NCBI GenBank assembly: GCA_037968475.1
Contig: JBBKVO010000040.1
Location: forward strand, 1 to 64,000
Direction of reading: 5' to 3'
DNA from: SB11 sp037968475
GTDB lineage: Bacteria > Bacteroidota > Bacteroidia > UBA8524
Length of the DNA stretch: 64,000 nt
The notes beneath the pieces are model-generated. The model ran no database searches. It saw only the letters and a list, made by a program, of their open reading frames with translations, and was not told where the DNA came from. Positions within the stretch are counted from its first letter, which is position 1, and each line of letters starts with the position of its first letter. Of this stretch, positions 36,453-44,482 are shown piece after piece. The position numbers were made by a program, and so were the translations under genes.

Positions 36453-38004
36453 AAACGAAGAACACATAAAAAAGACGCTAAACGAGCAAGAGTTTAGTTT
36501 CGAGCCTGCCCATTGGGAAGGAGCCGAAACCATGCTTGATAGTGTTTTACCTGTTGAACCCAAAAAGAAAAAAAGAAAATTTGGATTTTTTTGGTTGATG
36601 TTTACCTTTTTGGTGGCATCAGGCGGAGTTTTTTGGTGGGTATATTCACACGATTTTTTTACAACCCCTACTTCTCACCAACAGTGGTCAGCCGATACTG
36701 CAACTAATCAAGAAACAGAAAACGAAGGATTTATTACAGCACCTCAAACAGATAACCAATACACACAAGAAGAGTATAACAACAATCAATCTCAGAATAC
36801 AGCACATGGCAGCTCTGAACAGTATAACCCACAAGTAGGAGGGCCTACTACGTTAATGGCCGCCCAATATAGCAGTGCCGAACAAGAGTGGAGTGAACAA
36901 ACTAAAAGCGAGACTTCGGCAGGTGCAGCAGGTCAAACAAGTATACCTACACTGGCAGATAAAAACACCAAACAAACTAAAGGAGAAGGCAATCCTAACA
37001 ATACGCCAATAGCTGAAACAGTACAGCCTAAAAACAATAACCCTGAGAAGCCTTTGCAAGCTGATAATGGAAACAGAAAAGGTAATGAAGATAACGGTAA
37101 TAGCACCAATGGAGAGGATAACAACAGTGGAGGTAATGATTTAGGTAAAACCACACCACCCCAAGGCAAAGGAGTAGACCAAAACAATAGTACACCGCCT
37201 GCAACACCTGATAATACACAAGGGGGACAACAAGAAAAAGGCACACAAAACAGTACATCACCCAATACTCCTGCACAAGCAAGTACCTCAACCGATACAG
37301 GAACTCCTGCTGATGATGCATTGGCAAAAGACGAGGAGAAAGACGCAGAAAAAGAAAAAAACAAAAAAGGGGATGGTAATAAACAGGTATTGCTGAAAAA
37401 CAGCATTTCTCCCGTTTTTGGCAGCAACTATACCCGTTTGCTGCAACCTAGTGGCAACCAATACAACAACCGTTTATACTTTGGGTTGTTATACAACTAC
37501 TATTTTAATACCCGATGGCAAATGGCCGCAGGGTTAGGCTATAGTACAGTTGGTGTTAATGGCTTTATTAAACAATATACCCAACAAACCTATTCGTTTG
37601 GGATAAATACCCAGCAAACTACTATTAGCACGCAAAAACTACACTATATAGAAGCCCCCGTTTTGGTACGATATGCTTTGGGGCAAAATATTAGCTTTGT
37701 AGGTGGAGCAAATATTAACTATTTGATTAATACCGATAATAGCCTAAGCCAATACAGTTTTGCCAGCCTTAGTGGAGAAACAAACTCAAGTAGTTCAGCT
37801 ACTGCATATATGCGCGGTTTAAACCGTTGGGATGTGCAACTGCAATTAGGTATTGAAGCCAATTTTTGGCAACGTATGCACCTAGGGCTTTTAGCTAATA
37901 GCGGGCTTATGGATGTGGGTATAAATAATTATTACAACAATACTGTTTTAGACCGCAACAGGCGATTACAGTTATATATTAGGTATGATATTTTTAGGTT
38001 TTAA
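36436..38004 (+). CDS. Predicted dual membrane-spanning anti-sigma factor (Dma-like)
   Basis: A 522-residue protein with four parts: a cytoplasmic N-terminus (1-48) of anti-sigma type with an FSFEPAHWEGAETMLD helix and a KKKKRK stop signal; one inner-membrane helix (about 49-70); a long Gln/Asn/Thr/Gly-rich, apparently disordered linker (about 71-320); and a C-terminal outer-membrane beta-barrel (about 322-522, alternating strands such as NRLYFGLLYNYYFN and ending in an aromatic FRF). One chain would therefore cross both membranes. Dma1 of Bacteroides thetaiotaomicron has this architecture and controls the sigma factor Das1 and vesiculation. Overlaps with both neighbours (17 and 20 nt) support one operon. 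The function here is inference. Confidence 0.8.
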   Translation: MNRLSKNEEHIKKTLNEQEFSFEPAHWEGAETMLDSVLPVEPKKKKRKFGFFWLMFTFLVASGGVFWWVYSHDFFTTPTSHQQWSADTATNQETENEGFITAPQTDNQYTQEEYNNNQSQNTAHGSSEQYNPQVGGPTTLMAAQYSSAEQEWSEQTKSETSAGAAGQTSIPTLADKNTKQTKGEGNPNNTPIAETVQPKNNNPEKPLQADNGNRKGNEDNGNSTNGEDNNSGGNDLGKTTPPQGKGVDQNNSTPPATPDNTQGGQQEKGTQNSTSPNTPAQASTSTDTGTPADDALAKDEEKDAEKEKNKKGDGNKQVLLKNSISPVFGSNYTRLLQPSGNQYNNRLYFGLLYNYYFNTRWQMAAGLGYSTVGVNGFIKQYTQQTYSFGINTQQTTISTQKLHYIEAPVLVRYALGQNISFVGGANINYLINTDNSLSQYSFASLSGETNSSSSATAYMRGLNRWDVQLQLGIEANFWQRMHLGLLANSGLMDVGINNYYNNTVLDRNRRLQLYIRYDIFRF

Positions 38005-39145
38005 AAAATATAGTATTGTAGCCGCGCTGCTGGCTACAAGTCTTTTGTTTGTAGCCAACTGCAAGCCAAAAGATGAGCCTTTTGACGAAGGCAAGGGCTC
38101 GCCTGTGTTTTTTATTAGCGGAGGTATAGACGGAAAACCAACACAGTACATAGCTGGTGTAGATAGCTACTATATGTACTCGCGATACAGGTACTCGGCA
38201 GCCGATAGTTTATATTGGTTTGAGGCTGAACTTAAAAAAACAAATTGTACTACTTGCCCCAAAAGTATACTAATAAGCATTGCTGATGCCGAAGTTTCGG
38301 GTGGTACAAGCCCGGTAAATATTAACAAAATAGTTCAGCCCGATTCATTTATATATCTTTCTCCTTCGGGCGGTACAACCATTACACACAGCTACAAATT
38401 GGATTTTATTGCTGAAGATACAGGCTATAAAAACCCTTCATACGTATGGGATTTTGGTGGCGCAGGCACATCAACACTAAAAAACCCCTCCTTTACTTTT
38501 ACCGATTCACAAATACGTAATGTATGCCTCACTATTACCGATTTAACTTCGTCGTGCAAAAACACAGCATGCAATATTATTCAGCCTCAAGTAGCAAGTT
38601 CTGATACTTGCTCACCAAGGTTTAGCTATGTAACATTGGGTGATACAGCCGTGCAGTTTATCAATCAATCAACGGGAGGAAGTTATCTTTGGGATTTTGG
38701 TGATGGGCTCTTCTCAAATCAACAGTCTCCCCTAAAAAAATATAGTAAAAAAGACACCTATAAAGTTTGCCTTACTGTAAGCACATCAACTTGTACACAA
38801 ACAATTTGTAAATCAGTAGTACTTGCCGATGCTAGTTTTACCTGCGGGGCAAGTTTTTACGTTGGGGGTGCTAAGGCTGATAGTGTAGTAACTAATACCT
38901 CCCAAACATCATCAATAATGGTTAGCTATATTGATGAAAACGGTGTGTTATACCAAAGTAATCTGCAAAATCAGCCTGTGGGCTCAAATTTTATTAAAGT
39001 ATCTACTCGAAATTACACCCCTAACGAAAAGGGAGAGAAAACCCAGTTGCTAAATGTAACCTTCAAGTGCAGGGTATATAGCAGCGGAGGTGCTTTTAAA
39101 GATATAGTAGTTACCAATGGGATAATAGCTGTAGCCTACCCATAG
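37985..39145 (+). CDS. PKD-domain lipoprotein linked to the sigma/anti-sigma pair
   Basis: A 386-residue lipoprotein with signal peptide and lipobox ending at Cys26 (LLFVANC), followed by a charged KPKDEPFDE stretch. Two PKD-like domains: the first around YVWDFGGAG (about 155-200), the second around GSYLWDFGDGLFSNQQSP (about 232-280), with paired cysteines. The C-terminal part (about 285-386) is unrecognised. The start overlaps the Dma-like gene by 20 nt, so translation is coupled. It may be an outer-membrane partner or ligand sensor of the barrel domain; no direct evidence. Confidence 0.85.
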   Translation: MIFLGFKKYSIVAALLATSLLFVANCKPKDEPFDEGKGSPVFFISGGIDGKPTQYIAGVDSYYMYSRYRYSAADSLYWFEAELKKTNCTTCPKSILISIADAEVSGGTSPVNINKIVQPDSFIYLSPSGGTTITHSYKLDFIAEDTGYKNPSYVWDFGGAGTSTLKNPSFTFTDSQIRNVCLTITDLTSSCKNTACNIIQPQVASSDTCSPRFSYVTLGDTAVQFINQSTGGSYLWDFGDGLFSNQQSPLKKYSKKDTYKVCLTVSTSTCTQTICKSVVLADASFTCGASFYVGGAKADSVVTNTSQTSSIMVSYIDENGVLYQSNLQNQPVGSNFIKVSTRNYTPNEKGEKTQLLNVTFKCRVYSSGGAFKDIVVTNGIIAVAYP

Positions 39146-39157
39146 GAAAAGTTTTTT

Positions 39158-40297
39158 TTAATTCCCTTTTCTGATGATTTTTAGCTTTTGATTAGGGTAA
39201 ATGGTATAACCTTTAATATTATTCCATTTACGTAAGTCGTCCACCTTCACGCCATATTTTTGGGCTATTATACCCAAGCCTTGCCCCCTTACTACAGTGT
39301 GTATAACAATAGTGCCTTCGCCCGTTTGCACATCATCACCTTTGGGTTTGGGTAGGTTTTTATCGGCCAACTCGGGTACCTCATCAATATAGGGGTTACT
39401 GTTATAAGGCTCAAACTTCAAATTATCAATATCAGCATACCAAGGCCTGCTGCTTTTGGGCAGTTTTAGTATATAGTTTTGTACAGAGTAGGGAACTATG
39501 CCTTTTTTAAATATCGGGTTTAGGCTTTGCAAAGTAGCCACCGTTGTGTGCAGCGCAGGCGCAAGTACCTCAAACGACATCCACTTAGTTATCCTCACTG
39601 TATCGTAGCTAATAGCATTGTAGGGTTTGGGGGTTATGCCGTGTTCGCCACTATAATTGTATATGTACATAGCACCTATAAAGGCAGGTACAATATTTTG
39701 TGCTACGGTGGGTAAACTATCGTACATCACCCAATAATCAAACGTATTGCCGCTTTTGCGTATAAATTTGTTTATAGTAAGGGTATTGGTGGTAAAAGCA
39801 GCCATAACCATAGGCCAGCTATTGTATATTAAATGAAGTTCTTTTAAGTATTTGCCTGCTAATAGCGTAGTGCTCTCAAAATCCATACGTTCATCAACGT
39901 AAGTATTCATTTTTAGGCCATACATACGTGCCACCCTAAATTGCAATGCCCAAGGGCCACAATTACCGCTTTCGTCATCTTTATAAAAAAAATCGATACC
40001 CGAAGCCGCAAGTGCATATAAACCTACCTGAGTAGGTATGTTATAGCTACGCATCACCGAGTCTAAAAAAGGTTTGTAGTATTGGTACCTGCCCAGTGCC
40101 TCGGCGGTAGCTTTCGGATCGCTTAAATACTCGGCAATAATTTCGCTAACAAAAGGGTGATAGCCCATGTTTAAACTATCAACTTTTTTTAGTCTCTTAG
40201 CATACAGCGAGTCGTTATTGATTGCAAACGCTGTTTGCACAACACAAAAAAGAAGAAGTAGGGTAAAAAATGTATTTCTGTAAAACCTCATTAGCAT
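39158..40297 (-). CDS. LysM protein with degenerate lytic transglycosylase domain (MltD-like)
   Basis: A 379-residue exported protein. The ATG at 40297 gives a signal peptide (RFYRNTFFTLLLLFCVVQTAFA); longer starts would run into gatA. The central domain (about 60-220) resembles the SLT domain of MltD: ALAASGIDFFYKDDESG...CGPWALQF aligns with the usual VESxF...AAGLWQF. The position of the catalytic Glu is Ala98 here, so hydrolysis is unlikely and the protein may only bind peptidoglycan. A LysM domain ends the protein (about 325-377, VVRGQGLGIIAQKYGVKVDDLRKWN), and a weaker LysM-like segment precedes it. It is the last gene of the tatA-gatA operon. Confidence 0.8.
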   Translation of the reverse strand: MLMRFYRNTFFTLLLLFCVVQTAFAINNDSLYAKRLKKVDSLNMGYHPFVSEIIAEYLSDPKATAEALGRYQYYKPFLDSVMRSYNIPTQVGLYALAASGIDFFYKDDESGNCGPWALQFRVARMYGLKMNTYVDERMDFESTTLLAGKYLKELHLIYNSWPMVMAAFTTNTLTINKFIRKSGNTFDYWVMYDSLPTVAQNIVPAFIGAMYIYNYSGEHGITPKPYNAISYDTVRITKWMSFEVLAPALHTTVATLQSLNPIFKKGIVPYSVQNYILKLPKSSRPWYADIDNLKFEPYNSNPYIDEVPELADKNLPKPKGDDVQTGEGTIVIHTVVRGQGLGIIAQKYGVKVDDLRKWNNIKGYTIYPNQKLKIIRKGN

Positions 40298-40358
40298 ATC
40301 TATTGCAGAATTAATACCTAAACGCCAAATAAGGTAAAATATTTGCCCACAAAAATTT

Positions 40359-41774
40359 TTATAGGGTATCAGCAAATGCCAATAATTGGGCATCGGCATT
40401 TTTGGCTGCCATTAATTGCACTCCCCAAGGCATTCCATCAGTATCAACACCTGCGGGTATTGATATGGCGGGTATACCTGCCAATGGAGCTTGCACAGTA
40501 AAAATATCGGCAAGATACATGGCCACTGGGTCGGCGGCTTTGTCGCCTATTTTAAACGCAGGGGTAGGAGTTGTGGGTGAAAGTATAAAATCGTAGTTGC
40601 TTAAAATCTCATTGGTTTTTTGTTGCACCACCCTACGCACTTTTTGTGCTTTGGTATAGTAGGCATCGTAGTAACCTGATGACAGTACAAACGTACCCAG
40701 CATTATACGGCGTTGTACTTCTTTGCCAAAACCTTCGGCTCTCGATTTTTTAAAGGTGCTTTCCAAATCGGTAGCATTTGGGCTGCGGTAGCCATATTGC
40801 AAACCTTGGTAGCGCGATAGGTTGCTGCTTGCCTCGGCCGTAGTTAGTACATAGTAACAAGGCACCATGTGGTCTATCAATGGAAAATCAACAGCATCAA
40901 CCGTATGTCCTTCGGCTTTTAGTTTTTCTATCAAAGCCAAAGTACCGTTTTTTATATCGGGGCTTACGCCTTCGGCAAAAATGGTTTCGTTTATGTAGGC
41001 AATACGTTTTTTGCCCGTATCAGTAGCAATGTTAAAATTTGGGGCAGAGTGCTGCATCATTGTAGCATCATTTTCATCAGGCCCTGCAATTACATTCATT
41101 ATAGCCTGCATATCGGCTATAGTATTGGTAAAAGGGCTTATTTGATCAAAAGATGATGCGTAGGCCAACAACCCCCAGCGCGATACCATGCCGTAGGTGG
41201 GCTTGTAGCCATATAAACCAGTAAATGCTGCGGGTTGGCGAACCGAACCACCCGTATCGCTACCCAAAGCAGCCAAGCACATATCGGCTTGCACGGCAAC
41301 TGCCGAGCCTCCTGATGAACCGCCTGAAACTCGGGTATTGTCTACATCGTTTAATACAGTTCCGTAAGCACTGTTTTCGTTACTGGCACCCATAGCAAAC
41401 TCATCGCAATTGGTGCGACCAATAAGTATACAGTCTTGCGCCAATAAACGTTCGGTAACGGTTGATGAATATAGCGAGATAAAGCCTTCAAGTATTTTAC
41501 TGCTAGCACTTACTTTGTGCCCTTTGTAGCAAATATTGTCTTTTAGGGCTATTACCATGCCCGCTAGTGCACCTGCTGTACCGTTTTTTATTTTTTCGTC
41601 AATTAAGGCAGCACGCTCAAGGGCTTCATCACCCCATACTTCTAAAAAAGCATTAAGGTGTTTTTTCTCCTCTATCTTGCCTAGGTAATAGCGCACAACA
41701 TCAACACAGGTAGTATTACCTGCATTTATTTCAGCACGTACCTGTGCCAACGATTGAAATTTCTTCAAAGCCAC
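40359..41774 (-). CDS. gatA: Asp-tRNA(Asn)/Glu-tRNA(Gln) amidotransferase subunit A
   Basis: Glutaminase subunit of GatCAB, which makes Gln-tRNA(Gln) and/or Asn-tRNA(Asn) by transamidation. The amidase-signature triad is visible: Lys78 (ALKDN), cis-Ser153 (GGSSGGS) and nucleophile Ser177 (DTGGSVRQPAAF). At 471 residues it has normal size. It starts with GTG, 29 nt after tatA. GatB and GatC are not in the window. Confidence 0.95.
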   Translation of the reverse strand: MALKKFQSLAQVRAEINAGNTTCVDVVRYYLGKIEEKKHLNAFLEVWGDEALERAALIDEKIKNGTAGALAGMVIALKDNICYKGHKVSASSKILEGFISLYSSTVTERLLAQDCILIGRTNCDEFAMGASNENSAYGTVLNDVDNTRVSGGSSGGSAVAVQADMCLAALGSDTGGSVRQPAAFTGLYGYKPTYGMVSRWGLLAYASSFDQISPFTNTIADMQAIMNVIAGPDENDATMMQHSAPNFNIATDTGKKRIAYINETIFAEGVSPDIKNGTLALIEKLKAEGHTVDAVDFPLIDHMVPCYYVLTTAEASSNLSRYQGLQYGYRSPNATDLESTFKKSRAEGFGKEVQRRIMLGTFVLSSGYYDAYYTKAQKVRRVVQQKTNEILSNYDFILSPTTPTPAFKIGDKAADPVAMYLADIFTVQAPLAGIPAISIPAGVDTDGMPWGVQLMAAKNADAQLLAFADTL

Positions 41775-41803
41775 TGTGTTAGAAAATGCCCCTTTCGATT
41801 GGG

Positions 41804-42034
41804 TTATTTGGTTTCTTTTTCCTTTTCTTTCTCTACAGGTGGTGGTGTTTTCATACCTTCCTGTATTTCATCCTTCACTTTGCTTTTAGCGTCGTTAAAC
41901 TCGCGGATACCGCTGCCTAAACCACGCATAAGTTCAGGTATTTTTTTGCCGCCAAACAGTAAAAGGGCAATAACCAAAATTAAGATCCATTCAGACCCTC
42001 CGGGCATACCGAATAAAAGAATACTTAGTGTCAT
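41804..42034 (-). CDS. tatA: Sec-independent protein translocase TatA/E
   Basis: A 76-residue protein with the TatA layout: one N-terminal membrane helix (about 14-32, WILILVIALLLFGGKKIPELMRG, with the FG hinge), an amphipathic helix (about 33-55) and a charged, Pro/Lys/Glu-rich tail. It forms the pore for export of folded proteins. TatC is not in the window. It is first in the operon with gatA. Confidence 0.93.
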   Translation of the reverse strand: MTLSILLFGMPGGSEWILILVIALLLFGGKKIPELMRGLGSGIREFNDAKSKVKDEIQEGMKTPPPVEKEKEKETK

Positions 42035-42051
42035 TTCTTTAATATAGACTG

Positions 42052-42059
42052 CAAAGTTA
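42052..42059 (-). promoter_or_regulatory. -7 promoter box of the tatA-gatA operon
   Basis: TAACTTTG on the minus strand, 17 nt before the tatA ATG. Confidence 0.55.
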
Positions 42060-42240
42060 CCAAAAATTTAACAGTTGCTGTCTTTTAGGCAATATTTGTT
42101 TTGATAAGTTGTACTGCCTTCTTCACTAAATGTTTCTGAGGTAAGAATGAAGTGCTAATTTTAAAATTTGTTGTTAAAGTTTAAAATATTGTGCATTTTT
42201 GATGCTTTCTCTATCATTTAATTTACTTAACTAACTAAAA

Positions 42241-43719
42241 ATGGAAAACACTATCAGTGCACAAGCATCAAGTTCTGATGCGCCTACCCTAACGGGAGCA
42301 GATTTAATGGGACGGATTTACAATGTACGATACGGTCGCATTGCTCGTTCGTCGTCAGTAAAAACCACACAACTTTTTGATTTTAGTGATGAAACCCACG
42401 CCGTTGATATTGGTTCGCTAGGCGAGTTTTATTTGTCAGAAGATTTGCTTGTTGATGTAACTTTAGAAGACCAAATGGGCGAAGCCACCAGCGAGGTTTT
42501 TTATTCAGAAGATGTAAATAACTCTTTTTCAGTCAATGTAGGTGTAAGTGGGTCAACAGGTTCTTTTTCGGGAGAAATGAGCGACTGTTATTCGCAAACC
42601 ACCGAAAACTATTACGAAAGCTCTATGGCTCTTGCCAAGCAATTTTCGCAGTATTCCATCTACAAAATAATGATGAAGGGTGATGCCGAGTACTGGAGAA
42701 GTTTGATGCTATCATCAGTTAATGCTGATATAAACGGCACCATGGCGGCCAGTGAGGTAGTAAGTAAATACGGTACTCACTTTTTGGCATCGGGTTATTT
42801 TGGCGGCGTATGGATGTACGCGCAAAGTATTTCAAAATACTCATCTACAACCAGTATAGATGTTACCAATACCCTTAGTGCATCAGCAGAGTATGAAGGG
42901 GTTGCCATTGACAGCTCTACAACCAATGAAAGCAGTACCACTACAACTGAAAGTACTAGCCAAACCGAATTGTTTTTAAATACTATTGGTGGCACCACTA
43001 CCAGTAGTTACGATGCTTGGCAGGCATCAGTTAACGAAGGGAACTGGAATTTAGTGGCCTTTGATAACATAACCAATGTTTCACTACAACCCTTATCGGT
43101 ATTGGTAGATCCTTCAAATCAGGCACGTATTGATGAAATAGATGCCGCTATAAAAGCTGTGCTTACACCATATTCTTTCCAAACACTGTATTGGGAGTCG
43201 GATGGTAGCCGCGAAACCATCAATTCAGGTACGATAGAAAAATCGTTTATTTTAGACCCTGCTACTGAATCGCAAAAAGTAATTATTGGTATAGGGTTAA
43301 GTGTTGATGATAGTAATGTATCAGAACTTACGGTTAAACTTTTAGATATGCTTACGGGTACTTCCGATTGGTATACGCAAAATTCTGACGGGACACACAA
43401 ACTTGTTTATAGCGATACCACTGAAACGGAAACCGTTTGTGATAATGGTTTTGTTGTTACGGGTATGGGGCTTAATGCCGGCGACCATGAAATGTACCAA
43501 AGTGTGCTTTACGGACAGGCTTTTGATGTAATGGATGTAGACAAGAATAATTATTTAGGTACACAGATTTATGCCTTTGGGCAAAGCGATGCCGAAACTA
43601 CTTATAAACCGTCTACTGGTAATGATAGGATTATAACTGGTATAGAAATAGGTGTTTACAAAGGAGATGTAGGCGCATTGTATTTATACTTCGGAAAATT
43701 TGGCAAAACTGCTGTTTAG
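42241..43719 (+). CDS. MACPF (perforin-fold) domain protein
   Basis: A 492-residue protein whose first 300 residues form a MACPF domain. The hallmark Y-G-T-H-F lies at 177-181, followed by LASGYFGGVW; flanking Ser/Thr-rich stretches (about 200-240, TNESSTTTTESTSQTE) would correspond to the membrane-inserting TMH2 hairpin. The C-terminal part (about 310-492) has two similar units (IIGIGLSVDDSNVSELTVKL and ITGIEIGVYKGDVGALYLYF), a jacalin- or lectin-like targeting module by position. There is no signal peptide or T9SS tail, so its export route is unclear. A strong terminator follows. Role (toxin, defence or predation) cannot be stated. Confidence 0.85.
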   Translation: MENTISAQASSSDAPTLTGADLMGRIYNVRYGRIARSSSVKTTQLFDFSDETHAVDIGSLGEFYLSEDLLVDVTLEDQMGEATSEVFYSEDVNNSFSVNVGVSGSTGSFSGEMSDCYSQTTENYYESSMALAKQFSQYSIYKIMMKGDAEYWRSLMLSSVNADINGTMAASEVVSKYGTHFLASGYFGGVWMYAQSISKYSSTTSIDVTNTLSASAEYEGVAIDSSTTNESSTTTTESTSQTELFLNTIGGTTTSSYDAWQASVNEGNWNLVAFDNITNVSLQPLSVLVDPSNQARIDEIDAAIKAVLTPYSFQTLYWESDGSRETINSGTIEKSFILDPATESQKVIIGIGLSVDDSNVSELTVKLLDMLTGTSDWYTQNSDGTHKLVYSDTTETETVCDNGFVVTGMGLNAGDHEMYQSVLYGQAFDVMDVDKNNYLGTQIYAFGQSDAETTYKPSTGNDRIITGIEIGVYKGDVGALYLYFGKFGKTAV

Positions 43720-43736
43720 CCTTTAATTGAATACTT

Positions 43737-43775
43737 AAAAAACTCCGTGTTGATAGCTCAACACGGAGTTTTTTT
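43737..43775. terminator. Rho-independent terminator after the MACPF gene
   Basis: Stem AAAAAACTCCGTGTTGA (43737-43753), loop TAGC, complementary arm from 43758 with a T run. It can act in both directions, between convergent genes. Confidence 0.92.
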
Positions 43776-43782
43776 ATATTAA

Positions 43783-43878
43783 TTATTGTTTATAATGTCT
43801 TACCTCAATTACCTGTGTATTGGCAGCCCTGTCGCCCAGTCTTCTGCCGTCTTTATCAACCAAAACTAATTTGGTGTA
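43783..43878 (-). pseudogene. RDD-like C-terminal remnant in frame after a stop codon
   Basis: Directly after the stop of the YcxB-like gene the same reading frame continues for 31 codons, giving YTKLVLVDKDGRRLGDRAANTQVIEVRHYKQ-like sequence in two parts: LVLVDKDGRRLGDRAANTQV and a short tail. The GRRLGDRAANTQV segment resembles the C-terminal end of RDD-family membrane proteins. It may be the tail of a deleted gene, or of a fusion interrupted by the TAA at 43879-43881. Similarity is by eye. Confidence 0.4.
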
Positions 43879-44385
43879 TTATGCCTTTGTTTTTAATTTG
43901 TTAGTAGTTGCCATTTCTATCAGTCGTTCCAAATCACCCTCGTTTTTAAAAGCAGTTTTGGGTATAAAATTACCCATGTTTTGTGCTTTCCACAATATTA
44001 CCCAGTTTTTGGTTTGCTTCACCGCCACATAGTCTTTCCAAGGGTTTTTCTCTTTTACGGTTTTGCCTTTTATCACTATTTGTTTTTCATCAATAGTATA
44101 GTGCAAACGCTCGTGCAAAAGTGGTAATGTGTTGTATAGGGTGCGTACGCGGTAAAACAAAATTATCGGCAAAGCCAATAATACATACGCAAATACAAGC
44201 AACGCAATAATATATATGGGTGATGAAAACAGCGTATCAGCAGTTAAATTACCCGTAATTATACTTACCAAAAGCATAACAATGGCAGCTGCTAATACTA
44301 TAATCAAAGCGGGATTGCGGTATACAAGAGCATAGTTTAGCTTTATGTATTCTATACCGTTTATTTCAACATCAAGTTCTATCAT
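43879..44385 (-). CDS. Two-helix membrane protein with YcxB-like domain
   Basis: A 168-residue protein with two membrane helices (about 29-49 and 58-83) and a C-terminal cytoplasmic domain resembling the YcxB-like C-terminal domain (HYTIDEKQIVIKGKTVKEKNPWKDYVAVKQTKNWVILW). The ATG at 44385 places the MIELDVEINGIEYIKLNYALVYRNP start typical of such proteins; a longer frame begins 48 nt upstream. The frame continues past the stop into an RDD-like tail. Function unknown. Confidence 0.7.
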   Translation of the reverse strand: MIELDVEINGIEYIKLNYALVYRNPALIIVLAAAIVMLLVSIITGNLTADTLFSSPIYIIALLVFAYVLLALPIILFYRVRTLYNTLPLLHERLHYTIDEKQIVIKGKTVKEKNPWKDYVAVKQTKNWVILWKAQNMGNFIPKTAFKNEGDLERLIEMATTNKLKTKA

Positions 44386-44454
44386 AATATTTAAGGGTTT
44401 AAATATATGCAAAGCACTATTTAGCACAAACACACAGCCTATAAAAGTTTATAC

Positions 44455-44462
44455 TATTTTTG
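44455..44462 (+). promoter_or_regulatory. -7 promoter box of metF
   Basis: TATTTTTG fits TAnnTTTG, 20 nt before the metF ATG. Confidence 0.55.
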
Positions 44463-44482
44463 CATTTCTTTAAACCCAGCTG

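Noticed and set aside
36853..37427. Long minus-strand frames opposite the linker of the Dma-like protein
   Set aside because: They are antisense shadows of the low-complexity Gln/Asn/Thr/Gly codons and have the biased composition expected from that.
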